Positions 35,910-45,540 of a stretch of 64,000 nt of DNA are shown one piece after another. This DNA is from Photobacterium alginatilyticum. GTDB taxonomy: Bacteria > Pseudomonadota > Gammaproteobacteria > Enterobacterales > Vibrionaceae. Position 1 is the first letter of the stretch; each line of letters begins with the position of its first letter. The translations under genes were made by a program, and so were the position numbers. The notes beneath the pieces were generated by a model. It searched no databases. It saw only the letters and a list, made by a program, of their open reading frames with translations, and was not told the DNA's origin. The stretch is from assembly GCF_009910675.1 (NCBI RefSeq), contig NZ_RSEJ01000006.1:62001-126000 (forward strand), given 5' to 3'.

Positions 35910-36791
35910 TCAGTGGCCGAATGCAGCGCGCAATACCTCAATAATCGCTTCGCGGACCGGCCCGCTCTGCTGACGACGGGTCGTCACCAAATCAATAGTA
36001 TTCATCCAGCCATTGGGCTCGTACTCGATGTTCAGTGCTTTCAATGTTCCCGCTTCAATCGAAGTGGCAGCCAACTGCTCCGGCACAATCGTCCAGCCAA
36101 CGCTCTGCTCAGCCAGCACTAGTAACATCTGATGAGAACTGGCATACCAAACCTGGGTACTGATGGCATAGCTAAACCACGGCTCCTTACCGCTTGCCGA
36201 ACGCTGCACCAACTGTCGATAATTGCGCAGATCAGTATCTTTGACACTCGGCAGCTCGGCCAAGGGGTGGCAAGGCGACGAAACGGTGATGAAGTGGTTA
36301 TACCCAAGCGTGACAAAGTCGATATCGTCTAGCATGCTGCCGTCGGCATAGACCACACCAATATGGGTCTTACCCTCGCTGACCATTTGCTTGATATCAC
36401 ATGTCGAGGCCGCCATGATATCGATATTGGTCATAGGGAAACGCTCTGCCAGTTCACCCAATTTGCCAAGCAGGTCGGGGCCGATCAAACTCTCCTCGAC
36501 AGCCAGTACCACTTCATGCTCATAGCGTGCCTCAAGCGCGGCCACCTTCTGATCAAAATGCAGCTGCTGCAGAAGAATCGACCTGGCGATAGGCAACAAT
36601 GCCTTTCCCTCGGGAGTCAGCACCGGCGTATTTCCGCTTCGGTCAAACAGTTGCTGGTTGAGGGCGATTTCCAGATTCGACACCGATTGGCTCACACCTG
36701 ATTGCGCACGTTTCAGCTTGCGGGCGGCAGCAGAAAAAGAGCCATACTCACAGACCGATACAAAAATCTTCAGCTGTTCAAAGCTATACAT
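35910..36791 (-). CDS. LysR-family regulator beside tyrS
   Basis: LysR-type regulator of 293 aa. The N-terminal helix-turn-helix reads EQLKIFVSVCEYGSFSAAARK and KLKRAQSGVSQSVSNLE; the effector domain covers ~88-290. The ATG at 36791 is used; a GTG directly before it is possible. It is divergent from tyrS. Two near-identical dyads of ATC-N9-GAT type lie upstream, one 37-55 bases before this gene's start and one about 113-131 bases before tyrS, so it may regulate itself and tyrS. Target and inducer unknown. Confidence 0.92.
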   Translation of the reverse strand: MYSFEQLKIFVSVCEYGSFSAAARKLKRAQSGVSQSVSNLEIALNQQLFDRSGNTPVLTPEGKALLPIARSILLQQLHFDQKVAALEARYEHEVVLAVEESLIGPDLLGKLGELAERFPMTNIDIMAASTCDIKQMVSEGKTHIGVVYADGSMLDDIDFVTLGYNHFITVSSPCHPLAELPSVKDTDLRNYRQLVQRSASGKEPWFSYAISTQVWYASSHQMLLVLAEQSVGWTIVPEQLAATSIEAGTLKALNIEYEPNGWMNTIDLVTTRRQQSGPVREAIIEVLRAAFGH

Positions 36792-36827
36792 CACAGATTA
36801 ACTCGTTGTCATTACCGTCAAGTAAGA

Positions 36828-36846
36828 CTATCACATTTCGTGATAG
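36828..36846. promoter_or_regulatory. LysR-type dyad 1 (CTATCAC-N5-GTGATAG)
   Basis: Perfect inverted repeat CTATCAC-ATTTC-GTGATAG, fitting the ATC-N9-GAT form of T-N11-A LysR sites, just upstream of the LysR start. Confidence 0.68.
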
Positions 36847-36950
36847 CTGCTAACTTTTCGCATTGTCCATCGTCAGTATGATGATCACTAACAAACACCC
36901 TCGATAATCATCAAAGAGCCGTTAAATCAAACTCAGAAATGAAATAAATC

Positions 36951-36969
36951 CTGTCACATAGAGTGATAA
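36951..36969. promoter_or_regulatory. LysR-type dyad 2 (CTGTCAC-N5-GTGATAA)
   Basis: Near copy of dyad 1 (12 of 14 arm bases the same, same 5-base spacer), centred 123 bases away and upstream of tyrS. Confidence 0.6.
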
Positions 36970-37081
36970 CAGCCGTAAGAGATAGCGAGATTAATATCAG
37001 AGACTGCGATAGCACGACTGATTCTGTGCGCCATGAAATTCGTCATACCAGCCTCCCATACTCAGCCCATAAGGAACATTC

Positions 37082-38275
37082 ATGCCTTCACTGCAACAAG
37101 CACTCGACATTGTCAAACGCGGTACCAATGCTATCATTCCCAAAGAAGAACTGGCCAATAAGCTTGGCGAAAACCGTTCATTGCGCGTTAAATTAGGCGC
37201 CGATCCGACCGCGCCGGATATCCACCTAGGCCATACGGTGATCCTCAACAAGCTGCGCCAGTTTCAAGATCTCGGCCATCATATTACCTTCCTGATCGGC
37301 GACTTTACCGGCCGTATCGGTGATCCTTCCGGTAAAAACACCACCCGCCCGTCACTGACGACCGAGCAGGTGCTGGCCAATGCCGAGACCTACCAGCAGC
37401 AGGTATTTAAAATCCTCGACCCCGACAAAACGACCATAGAATTCAACTCACGCTGGCTATCCCAGCTCGGTGCCGAAGGTATGTTAAAGCTATCCGCCTG
37501 CCAGACAGTGGCTAGAATGCTCGAGCGGGAAGACTTCAAACAACGCTTCGCTGCGCATCAGACTATCGGGATCCACGAGTTCATCTATCCGCTGCTACAA
37601 GCCTACGACTCGGTCGAACTACAAGCAGACATCGAACTGGGCGGCACCGACCAGACTTTTAACCTGCTGATGGGACGCGAGCTGCAAAAGCATCACGGGA
37701 TGTCGCCTCAAGTAGTAATATTGATGCCGCTGTTGATTGGTCTAGATGGGGTCAAAAAGATGTCGAAATCGGCCAACAACTATATAGGTGTCAACGAGTC
37801 GCCCGACAGCATGTACGGCAAACTGATGTCGATTTCCGACACCCTGATGTGGAACTACTTTGAGCTGTTGTCTTTCAAATCAATCGAAGAGATCAACCAG
37901 CTAAAAGTCGATATTCAGGCGGGCAGGAACCCGAAGGAGATTAAGGTACTTTTGGCCAAAGAGATTGTGGCCCGCTTTCACACAGAGCAAGACGCCGATA
38001 TCGCCGAACAGGTCTTCGAGCAACGATTTAAACACAATGTCATGCCCGATGATCTGGCAACTATCGAATTACAGCACGGACTGGCAATTCCCAATGTGCT
38101 CAAAGAGGCGGGGCTGGTAGCTTCAACATCCGAGGCAATACGGTTGATCCGCCAGGGGGCTGTTAAGATTGAAGGCCAGAAAATGACGGATACTCAGCTT
38201 ATTCCCAAAGAGGGCACCGAGATGTATCAGGTAGGGAAGCGACGTTTTGCCCGGATTTGTCTAGCGAGACAATAA
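37082..38275 (+). CDS. tyrS: Tyrosyl-tRNA synthetase
   Basis: Class I aminoacyl-tRNA synthetase charging tRNA-Tyr, 397 aa. The HIGH-type motif is seen as HLGHT, the tyrosine pocket in the QPAxD-equivalent [14 protein letters not shown] and the KMSKS loop as [12 protein letters not shown]-terminal S4-like RNA-binding domain is seen at ~330-397 ([17 protein letters not shown]). Sequence style matches the TyrS2/TyrZ-like group found in vibrios and pseudomonads. It is divergent from a LysR regulator, an unusual partner for a synthetase. Whether a second tyrS exists elsewhere cannot be seen. Confidence 0.96.
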   Translation: MPSLQQALDIVKRGTNAIIPKEELANKLGENRSLRVKLGADPTAPDIHLGHTVILNKLRQFQDLGHHITFLIGDFTGRIGDPSGKNTTRPSLTTEQVLANAETYQQQVFKILDPDKTTIEFNSRWLSQLGAEGMLKLSACQTVARMLEREDFKQRFAAHQTIGIHEFIYPLLQAYDSVELQADIELGGTDQTFNLLMGRELQKHHGMSPQVVILMPLLIGLDGVKKMSKSANNYIGVNESPDSMYGKLMSISDTLMWNYFELLSFKSIEEINQLKVDIQAGRNPKEIKVLLAKEIVARFHTEQDADIAEQVFEQRFKHNVMPDDLATIELQHGLAIPNVLKEAGLVASTSEAIRLIRQGAVKIEGQKMTDTQLIPKEGTEMYQVGKRRFARICLARQ

Positions 38276-38291
38276 AAAGGATAAGCAACAA

Positions 38292-38315
38292 GGCCGCAGA
38301 GTCATTTCCGCGGCC
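38292..38315. other. GC-rich hairpin between tyrS and ppaC
   Basis: GGCCGC (38292-38297) pairs with GCGGCC (38310-38315) across a 12-base loop, between two convergent genes. No T-run follows on either strand, so a terminator role is only possible. Confidence 0.4.
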
Positions 38316-38352
38316 ATAACCAGATGACAAGATAGTCAGATGGCAAGTACAG

Positions 38353-39366
38353 TTACTTCCTACCTTCAATCGCGCCCTGTATCGCAGGACCAATCTGGCG
38401 TTTACGAGATGTCACTCCATCTAGTACCAGCCAGCCTTGCTTTGGTTGGCCCGTAAAGGCTTTGGCCGCGATAGCCGCATCGATATCATCAATCCACAAC
38501 AGATTGGCGCGCTTGTTCTTGGTATCTATGACGGCAAAGAACAGGTGATCCAGCTTCTGAGTTTCTTTATAGGAAATCATGGCAGCGACAAACTCATTAC
38601 GACGGTCAAGCAGCTGCTGGGCAGTTAAGGTTTCCGCCACTCCGATACCGACCTTCTTGCCCCCATAGGAGAAGTTTTTGTAGTCCATGGTCAGGATTTC
38701 AGCCGCACTGATATGGCTTAGATCCGACTTTGCCTCCAGCATTTTCTGGCCGAACGCGTTCAGATCGGCAATACCGGCTTCCTTCGCCAACTCTTTGGCA
38801 TAATGGCGATCATACTCAGTGGTCGTCGAAGACTGGAACACAACCGTATCGGACAAAATCCCGGCCAGTGTTGTACAGGCCAAATGGGCGGGTAAATCAA
38901 TATCCAGGCTCTCGGCACGATCAGCCAGGATAGTCGCGGCAGATCCCCAGGCCCGGATATCAATCGGGGCTACCTGCGACATATTGACCGGAGCTCCGCC
39001 AATCGCATGATGATCAACGATTGCCACGATGCTGCTTTCGTCAATGGTCGGATGCAACTGTGTTTTTTGGTTGAAATCAACCAGCCCGACCGCCTTCTGA
39101 CCAAAATCACTCAATTGCTTAGGCGCAGCCACCTGGCAGTAATCCAGTACAAACTGACTCTCCGGGTTGATGCCTTCCGGAACCACAGCGGTACCGCCGT
39201 ATATATGAGCGGCAATCAAAGCCGATGTGACAGAGTCGGTATCCGGGCTAAGGTGCCCGGTCCACACCAGATTATCGGTGTTATTGTGTTTCGGTGCCCC
39301 GAGTTCAAAGGCAGCCGCTCCTGTGCTAGCCAACGACAGCAGAAGTAGAATATGACTCGATTTCAT
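38353..39366 (-). CDS. ppaC: Family II Mn-dependent pyrophosphatase with export signal
   Basis: DHH-superfamily manganese inorganic pyrophosphatase, 337 aa. Metal-site motifs are intact: GHLSPDTDS (H38, D42, D44), VDFNQ (D97) and VDHHAIGG (D118, H119, H120), with the substrate-binding SRKRQIGP near the C-terminus. Family II enzymes are normally ~310 aa and cytoplasmic. Here the chain starts with MKSSHILLLLSLASTGAAA, a convincing signal peptide, so the enzyme is probably periplasmic and would hydrolyse external pyrophosphate. No other gene is close on this strand. Confidence 0.92.
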   Translation of the reverse strand: MKSSHILLLLSLASTGAAAFELGAPKHNNTDNLVWTGHLSPDTDSVTSALIAAHIYGGTAVVPEGINPESQFVLDYCQVAAPKQLSDFGQKAVGLVDFNQKTQLHPTIDESSIVAIVDHHAIGGAPVNMSQVAPIDIRAWGSAATILADRAESLDIDLPAHLACTTLAGILSDTVVFQSSTTTEYDRHYAKELAKEAGIADLNAFGQKMLEAKSDLSHISAAEILTMDYKNFSYGGKKVGIGVAETLTAQQLLDRRNEFVAAMISYKETQKLDHLFFAVIDTKNKRANLLWIDDIDAAIAAKAFTGQPKQGWLVLDGVTSRKRQIGPAIQGAIEGRK

Positions 39367-39621
39367 GGTTTTACCTTTTATTATCAGATAATTAAGATCG
39401 AGAAAAGTATTCTACCTTGGTGACAGAGCAGTGATAGCCATTTGAACTTATCCAACTGATTTTATTGCAAAAATTTTAAAAGCCTCGCAAAAACCAATGA
39501 CGAATGACCGGTGTTGCACGATTAAACAGCCATTACAAAGCGTTTCTCCGTTTCCCGGCCCTATTCACACTTTCCTTTCACTTAACACGGTATATTCTTT
39601 AAAAAACAATGGAGTACTCTC

Positions 39622-40557
39622 ATGAGCCGCCCAATTATCCTTGACTGCGATCCCGGTCACGATGATGCTATCGCCCTGATCCTCGCCTGTGCCTCCCCCT
39701 CCCTGGATATCAGGGCTGTTACCACCAGTGCGGGCAACCAGACTCCGGACAAAACCCTCAACAACGCCCTGCGGATTCTGACCTTGCTAGGACGCAGCGA
39801 TATACCTGTTGCCGGCGGTGCGTTAAAACCACTGGCCCGAGAGCTCATTATTGCCGATAACGTTCACGGAGAAAGCGGCCTTGACGGTCCGACGCTGCCT
39901 GAACCGGGTTTTGAGCCGCAAACAGAGCATGCCGTCGAGCTGATGGCGCGCGTCATTGAAGAAAGTGACAAGCCAGTGACACTGGTACCGACAGGACCGC
40001 TCACCAATATAGCCCTGCTTTTGGCAACCCATCGCGAACTGACAGACAAGATAGAGCGCATTGTCCTGATGGGCGGCGGCGCAGAAACTGGCAACTGGAC
40101 ACCGGCGGCCGAGTTTAATATCTATGTCGATCCACAGGCCGCCGATATGGTGTTCAGTTCCGGCATCCCAATCACGATGTGCGGATTAGATGTCACCCAC
40201 AGAGCCCAAATCATGGATGACGATATCGAACGCATCCGCGCCATCGATAATCCGGTCTCCGATGTGGTTGCCGATTTACTCGACTTCTTTATGATCTATC
40301 ACCGCGATCCGAAATGGGGGCTGGAAGGCGCACCGCTCCATGATCCGTGTACCATTGCCTGGTTGCTTGCACCGGAGCTATTCACCGCACAGGAATGCTG
40401 GGTAGGGATTGAAACCAAAGGTGAATATACCCAAGGGATGACTGTCGTCGACCGCTATCAACTCTCCGGCAAGCCGGCCAATGCTACCGTACTGTTTGAT
40501 GTCTACCGCCAGGGTTTTGTCGACTTGCTGGCGAAAAGCCTACGCTACTTCAGTTAA
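39622..40557 (+). CDS. rihA: Pyrimidine-specific ribonucleoside hydrolase RihA
   Basis: Nucleoside N-ribohydrolase of 311 aa that splits cytidine and uridine to base and ribose for salvage. The calcium-binding N-terminus [12 protein letters not shown], the central [11 protein letters not shown] and the C-terminal DPCTIAWLL and YTQGMTVVD segments align by eye closely with E. coli RihA along the whole length. GGAG lies close upstream of the ATG. No associated transporter is seen. Followed by a gene-poor stretch with two gene remnants. Confidence 0.93.
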   Translation: MSRPIILDCDPGHDDAIALILACASPSLDIRAVTTSAGNQTPDKTLNNALRILTLLGRSDIPVAGGALKPLARELIIADNVHGESGLDGPTLPEPGFEPQTEHAVELMARVIEESDKPVTLVPTGPLTNIALLLATHRELTDKIERIVLMGGGAETGNWTPAAEFNIYVDPQAADMVFSSGIPITMCGLDVTHRAQIMDDDIERIRAIDNPVSDVVADLLDFFMIYHRDPKWGLEGAPLHDPCTIAWLLAPELFTAQECWVGIETKGEYTQGMTVVDRYQLSGKPANATVLFDVYRQGFVDLLAKSLRYFS

Positions 40558-40815
40558 CACTACGCCACTGGTTTTCAGTGGATAAGGGGAGATCATCGAT
40601 CCCCCTAACCTTTGGGCCGTGCCATTAAGTCTCGCCATTGGATCTTGGTTGTCTTTGGACTTACACTACAGACACTCTAATCAAGCTAAGCATGGCAATA
40701 ATAAAGACATGAAACTCGTTCGCTGACGATTTTAATCATTACCTCACTAACTCCATCACTCTATCCCGATAAGGATGGAGGGATTTTCTGTAATGATTAA
40801 CTATGAATGAGTATT

Positions 40816-40953
40816 ATGAATTCCACCTTATTTTCACCGACACTTACCGTCGATCGTGAAGGCTACCAACTACAGGTGCTCTGTCACAGCGGGCACACAC
40901 CGCCATTGGAGGAGCCGGAACGCTTTACCCAGATACTAAAAGCCTGGGCATAA
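40816..40953 (+). pseudogene. C-terminal fragment of an alpha/beta hydrolase gene
   Basis: A 45-residue frame from an ATG ends GHTPPLEEPERFTQILKAWA, which is the typical C-terminal end of alpha/beta hydrolases (catalytic His followed by Pro and an ERF-type helix). The first ~25 residues may be unrelated sequence joined to the fragment. Everything else of the hydrolase is missing. Confidence 0.6.
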
Positions 40954-41037
40954 ATAAGCACTAAATGGGTGTTGGAGCACAACTGATATCGTTCATCACG
41001 ATGTAAAAAGTATGCTCCTCACCCTTATATTGTCACA

Positions 41038-41235
41038 TTAACAGGCCTTGTGGAGGCACCCGGCCAGTGTCTTAAGGGCTGCCTGGGTTTGTTCAGACCA
41101 GGGATAGGAGCAATTGATACGCATACAATGCTTGTATCTGTCATCGCTCGCAAACAAGGTATCCGGGGGCAATGCTACTATCGCGACCTTGTTTGATAAG
41201 GCAGCAACAGCTACAAACTCGTGATTAACGAATCA
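41038..41235 (-). pseudogene. C-terminal fragment of a MocR/GntR aminotransferase-like regulator
   Basis: On the minus strand the frame reads NKVAIVALPPDTLFASDD, then RYKHCMRINCSYPWSEQTQ and a short tail to a TAA at 41040-41038. This matches the end of MocR-type regulators and class I aminotransferases (motif F-x-H-x-x-R-L-N then P-W). An in-frame stop and loss of homology occur about 60 codons upstream, so only the tail survives. Confidence 0.65.
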
Positions 41236-41447
41236 GTGCAGGCATTGGAACACAATTAGAGAAAACCGGTGTAGAACAGTAGGGCTAAAACAGGAGGTAG
41301 CGATGAACCTGGTTTATCAATACTCCAAATCTCATTGAGATATGACATATAAAGTTTGATATTATCTCCTCGGCAAATAAGTGAATTACGATATACAACT
41401 GTATTGCTATTCGCTTATAGGGAATATTTGCTGTTGGGAATACTAGA

Positions 41448-42050
41448 ATGTTAAAAATAATGCTTGTTGAAGACCAGACAATGTTACTCGGCACTATGGC
41501 AACATTGCTGGATATGTATGATGATTTCTCCGTCGTAAAAAAGGCAAAGGATGGCCACGAAGCCACTGACTACCTAGCTAACAACCCTGTCGATATTATA
41601 ATTACCGACTTAGAAATGCCTAACAAAACCGGACTTGAACTAGCCGAAGATGTAAAGCAGCATTATCCGGGCATTAAAGTTATTGTAGTAACGACATTCT
41701 CCCGCAGTGGTTATTTGAAAAGGGCACTGGATTGTGGGGTAAAAGGATATTTATTAAAAGATTCTCCTTTTGAAGAGTTAGTGGATGCAATTCGACGGGT
41801 TCACCAAGGTGAAACAGTGGTTGAATCAAACCTTGCTATTGCAGCGCTGACCGATAAGGATCCTCTTACAGACAAGGAAAGAAAAATATTAAGGCTGGTA
41901 GGAAGTAATTTCTCCAATAAAGAGATTGCCGGAAAACTGTTTCTAGGCGAAGGGACGGTCAGAAACTATATTTCCATCTCGATAAGCAAGCTGAATGCAT
42001 CCAACCGTGTAGATGCCTACAGAATAGCGAAAGAAAACGGATGGTTATAA
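41448..42050 (+). CDS. NarL/DesR-type response regulator
   Basis: Two-component response regulator of 200 aa. Receiver domain ~1-118 with phosphoacceptor D54 (IIITDLEMP), acidic residues near position 8 and the conserved lysine in LLKD; LuxR-type helix-turn-helix at ~135-195 (LTDKERKILRLVGSNFSNKE and a recognition helix). Together with the two following genes it forms a DesK/DesR-like operon; the next gene begins 3 bases after its stop. In Bacillus DesKR senses membrane fluidity; whether this system does so is unknown. The segment is AT-rich compared with its neighbours. Confidence 0.93.
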   Translation: MLKIMLVEDQTMLLGTMATLLDMYDDFSVVKKAKDGHEATDYLANNPVDIIITDLEMPNKTGLELAEDVKQHYPGIKVIVVTTFSRSGYLKRALDCGVKGYLLKDSPFEELVDAIRRVHQGETVVESNLAIAALTDKDPLTDKERKILRLVGSNFSNKEIAGKLFLGEGTVRNYISISISKLNASNRVDAYRIAKENGWL

Positions 42051-42053
42051 GCT

Positions 42054-43145
42054 ATGCTTGCTTCACTTGATTTTCGCAAGAAAATGTTGCTGATATATAT
42101 AGGTGAAATGGTAATATTACTGTTTCTTTTCCTGTTGCTATCATTATATTTCCCACCGAATAAAGATGACCTTGGTATCTTTATTTTCTGTACTATTGCT
42201 ATCACCTACTTCTCGGCAAAAATAATACAGTCAAAGGACACCGGAATAGCCATATACTGCATTTGCATACTCTGCCTTGCATCAACACTTTTCCAGCTAA
42301 GCATTTATGCCTTTCCGCTTTTCTTCTTTGCTGTTCTTCCTCTAACGAGAATATATAACAAACACTTACGCTTTATCATGTGCTCTATCATTATTTTGCT
42401 CACGGTATCGCAAGCGATCATTCTAGGCATATTCAGCGGCTATATTGCTGTTTTTGTCTTGGGTATAATAACAACATTGCTGGTCGAAACCACTTACGTT
42501 CATCAGCTTAAGCAAAAGCATGATCTGATTTTAGGTGCGGAAAAAATTAATTTATTAGCAAAAAATGCCGAGAGAGAGCGCGTAGCAGAAGATCTAAGCA
42601 AAGAGTTACTTGATGTTTTTGATACGATCGAAGAGTTGGGAAATGATGCAATTAGTAATATCGAAAAGAAAAATAACGAAACCGAAGAGAGCATCAAGAA
42701 TATACAGCGACTAACGAGAGAAACCTTATCCAAGGTAAGACGAATTGTTGTTAATTATCGGCTCGGCACCATTCAACGTGTACTCCAAGATGGCCATAGC
42801 CAACTCACCAACAACGGCATCTCTTTGGAAATCACTCAGCATATTCACGCCATCAAGCCCGAAATAGAAAGTCATCTGGCAGAAATCATTACTGCACTAT
42901 TCAATATCATTGCCTCTCTCCCGGGCTGTCGCACTTGCCAGTTTGATATCCGCATCTTAAACAGCAACATAGTTTGCACCCTTAATACCGATGGCGCGTC
43001 AGGAATAAAAAAGCAAGACTGCGAACTGACAAGCTTACTAAAACAAAGCATTCAAAACGGCAGTATTGATTTTCGAGAAAACAGCACATTCAGCGTGGTT
43101 GTAACACTGCCGCTGAATAACGTCGATAAAGGGATCACAAGGTGA
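42054..43145 (+). CDS. DesK-like pseudokinase lacking the phosphoacceptor His
   Basis: Membrane protein of 363 aa with about five to six hydrophobic N-terminal segments (~10-155) followed by a degenerate DesK-type histidine kinase core. Where an active kinase has DLHD, this one has DLSK, with Ser182 in place of His. The ATP-binding N-box is also changed (AEIITALFNIIASL) and the G-box glycines are missing. So it should not autophosphorylate or bind ATP well. It sits between a response regulator and an intact paralogous kinase, so it may act as a sensor partner or allosteric inhibitor of that kinase. The expected sensor-to-kinase roles are inferred. Confidence 0.85.
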   Translation: MLASLDFRKKMLLIYIGEMVILLFLFLLLSLYFPPNKDDLGIFIFCTIAITYFSAKIIQSKDTGIAIYCICILCLASTLFQLSIYAFPLFFFAVLPLTRIYNKHLRFIMCSIIILLTVSQAIILGIFSGYIAVFVLGIITTLLVETTYVHQLKQKHDLILGAEKINLLAKNAERERVAEDLSKELLDVFDTIEELGNDAISNIEKKNNETEESIKNIQRLTRETLSKVRRIVVNYRLGTIQRVLQDGHSQLTNNGISLEITQHIHAIKPEIESHLAEIITALFNIIASLPGCRTCQFDIRILNSNIVCTLNTDGASGIKKQDCELTSLLKQSIQNGSIDFRENSTFSVVVTLPLNNVDKGITR

Positions 43146-43182
43146 GTGTATTAAGACCAATGAGCTGTAATGAGTAACAACG

Positions 43183-44259
43183 ATGAAGACATTGAAACTT
43201 TTCCCGACTAAGGCGATGTTCAATCAATACAAGTTAATGTATTTAACTTCATGCTACCTGTCATTTTATGTGGCGTATTGTATATTTTGGCCTCTCTCGA
43301 TCACAGAGCAGTACTTTGCCTGGGTTGCTATCACCATATTTTTGTTCTGTTTTCTTCGTATTTTCCATGCAAAAGCATCCCATCGCTGGGGGTACGTCAT
43401 ACCTGTTTTCATTATCGGTCTTATCGGCGCATCCTATAACTTTTGGGGCGGAATCTTCCTTCTTTACTCCGCAATAATGCTTGGTTTGGTCGCTCAGCAA
43501 CGGCTGCTTATCGCCATGTATCTGCTTTCAATGGTGATTGTCACTATTGAATTATATCTGCTGGATTACCACTGGGTTGCGACGGTGTTGATTTTAGTCG
43601 AAATCACCCTTTTTACCGTCGTGAGCAAATACAGGGCCAGTGCCAATATGGACTATTTCAAACTTCAACAGCAACAGAAAAACATCGAATACTTATCGAC
43701 ACTGGTTGAGCGGGAAAGAATATCCCGTGATCTGCACGATCTTATTGGTCACTCACTATCAATGATCGTCATGAAATCTGAACTGGCCATCCGTCTCTCT
43801 CCTTCCGCTCCTGAACAGTGCAAAGCAGAGATAGAGGATATCTGTGGCATTGCCAAAGCAGCCAGCTCTGACGTCAACAGTGCTATTTCAGGGTATCGCT
43901 CAACAGGGCTCCAGCATGAAATAGCCAATGGCGAGGAAATGTTAACCAGCGCGGGAATTTCAACACTTATCCATGTCAAGAATACCCCGATGAGCTCCCG
44001 GCTAGAAGCATCACTCTCTTTAATCTTCAGAGAGATAATCACCAACATTATTCGTCACTCGAAAGCCAGTGATACCCGAATCTTCATGTTCAGCAACGGC
44101 AGAGACATCGTACTAAGAGTTGAAGACAATGGAATTGGCATAGCAAACAACCTAGGATCAGGTATCGCTGGAATTAAGCACAGAGTCAACGAATGTAACG
44201 GCAAGCTATCCATCAATGGCGAAGTTGGGACCCTCATTGAAATAAAGCTTCCCTATTAA
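43183..44259 (+). CDS. DesK-like sensor histidine kinase
   Basis: Membrane histidine kinase of 358 aa. N-terminal half has about six hydrophobic segments (~15-150). The HisKA_3 box ERERISRDLHDLIGHSLS contains phosphoacceptor H185; ATPase boxes are intact: N-box FREIITNIIRHSKAS, D-box VEDNGIGIANN and G-box GSGIAGIKHRV. It starts 37 bases after the pseudokinase gene in the same operon and is its closest paralogue by layout. It is expected to phosphorylate the response regulator at 41448. The stimulus is unknown. Confidence 0.94.
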   Translation: MKTLKLFPTKAMFNQYKLMYLTSCYLSFYVAYCIFWPLSITEQYFAWVAITIFLFCFLRIFHAKASHRWGYVIPVFIIGLIGASYNFWGGIFLLYSAIMLGLVAQQRLLIAMYLLSMVIVTIELYLLDYHWVATVLILVEITLFTVVSKYRASANMDYFKLQQQQKNIEYLSTLVERERISRDLHDLIGHSLSMIVMKSELAIRLSPSAPEQCKAEIEDICGIAKAASSDVNSAISGYRSTGLQHEIANGEEMLTSAGISTLIHVKNTPMSSRLEASLSLIFREIITNIIRHSKASDTRIFMFSNGRDIVLRVEDNGIGIANNLGSGIAGIKHRVNECNGKLSINGEVGTLIEIKLPY

Positions 44260-44287
44260 TGAATGATACCCCAGGTTATTAACCAGG

Positions 44288-44854
44288 CTACCAGCTATAA
44301 CCCAAGGTAAGCCCGAAATGTGTTCCTCCTAAATCAACTTCCATACCGGAAAAGTCGGCCTCTGCTCTCGAATATCGCGCGTCAATTCCGATATCAAAGT
44401 GCCGGGTGAATGACCAGTAGACACCAGTCCCTAGCCAGTACCCTAGCTTTGAATCTTTTTGCTTATTGCCAAACTCAACCCTCTCACCAGAAATATAGGC
44501 TAACCCCGCGACATAATATGGGCGCAAACTTGTCCCATAAAAGGTCCAGGATCGCTTAAGACCAAGCAGCATTTCAGTCGTGGTGCCGTTATTCTCTTCA
44601 TAACTCAGATCCGAATCTTGTTCATCTCGGGCGTCAGCAGACCAATACACACCTGTGGCAATACTGACAGGCCAGTTATCTGGTTGAAAGTCCACTGTAG
44701 CCCCGAGCTCTAGCTGTTCTTCAAATGGTTTCCACACCGAGTCATCTTCCATGTTTTTCACCCCGACAAAACCACCGACTCTTGTCGTAACCGCCTGGGC
44801 ATTAAAACTAGATGCAACAAGAAGGGTAGCAAGAAGTGCAATATTTCTACTCAT
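44288..44854 (-). CDS. Small outer-membrane beta-barrel protein
   Basis: Outer-membrane protein of 188 aa from the ATG at 44854, with in-frame ATGs also at 44866 and 44869. A signal peptide ends near SSFNAQA (~20). The rest alternates hydrophobic and polar residues in about eight strands (WPVSIATGVYWS, YYVAGLAYIS, GYWLGTGVYWSF, HFGLTLGYSW) and ends in Trp, typical of 8-stranded OmpA/OmpW-size barrels. Function unknown. Its gene converges with the DesK-like operon. Confidence 0.85.
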   Translation of the reverse strand: MSRNIALLATLLVASSFNAQAVTTRVGGFVGVKNMEDDSVWKPFEEQLELGATVDFQPDNWPVSIATGVYWSADARDEQDSDLSYEENNGTTTEMLLGLKRSWTFYGTSLRPYYVAGLAYISGERVEFGNKQKDSKLGYWLGTGVYWSFTRHFDIGIDARYSRAEADFSGMEVDLGGTHFGLTLGYSW

Positions 44855-45132
44855 TGTAATTTCCATCATCTTCCAACTGTATTGTTGTTACTTTGCCAGT
44901 AACGTAAATGAATGACAGTGATGGTAATTCTCCTCGGAACCCATGCCTATTGCTGTATGTATCTATTGCTTGATGACATTTGTCACATTTAGCTAATTAC
45001 GCATCTCACTTACCCATACCAATACAAAAATGTAACATTGCGTTATATATCAGCAACACAATTAGAATTATTTAATCTTGAGAAAAACCACTCAAATTCA
45101 GATATTTTTAAGCATTCAAAAGACAGGTAAAA

Positions 45133-45495
45133 ATGATGAAGGGTAAAAGTTTTGTACTTGGCGGTACTTTATTATCTATGACATTATCAGCATGTTATTC
45201 GACAGGTACAAACCGCATTACGAATAACTTGGTTGGAATATGGGAGTCAAACACTTACGGATTATTCCTGGAGATAAGCGAACACAATCATAAGTTTTAC
45301 CGAAGCACCGGCAATATTTGTCTGGCTGTTCCCCTCAATGAAATGATTGGGTTTAACCATGAAGAACTATTAAACAATATCATATTGAGTGATGACCGAG
45401 AGACAATAATTACAACATTAGGCAACAGGAAGACTCAGGGAATTGAAATGGTTAATATTAGTGATTTACCTAATACCTGTCGCAAACTTATATAA
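45133..45495 (+). CDS. Hypothetical lipoprotein
   Basis: Small protein of 120 aa with a lipoprotein signal (hydrophobic segment then LSAC, Cys near residue 21). Mature part has two further cysteines near positions 58 and 116 and an N-terminal GIWESNTYGLFLEI resembling small lipocalin-like or stress lipoproteins, but no family is recognised. AGG lies 6 bases before the ATG. AT-rich like the kinases upstream. Confidence 0.72.
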   Translation: MMKGKSFVLGGTLLSMTLSACYSTGTNRITNNLVGIWESNTYGLFLEISEHNHKFYRSTGNICLAVPLNEMIGFNHEELLNNIILSDDRETIITTLGNRKTQGIEMVNISDLPNTCRKLI

Positions 45496-45540
45496 CTAAA
45501 TATCGTCCCCGTTAAATAAAATTGAATATAGGACTTAATT

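Larger units (their letters stand above)
40558..41447. other. 890-base region with gene remnants only
   Basis: No intact gene is seen. The region contains CCACTG/CAGTGG and GGGG-GATC/GATC-CCC hairpins right after rihA, which may be its terminator, a truncated hydrolase tail and a truncated MocR-like tail (listed separately), and the AT-rich promoter region of the response regulator gene at its right end. It looks like a deletion or insertion scar. Confidence 0.6.
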
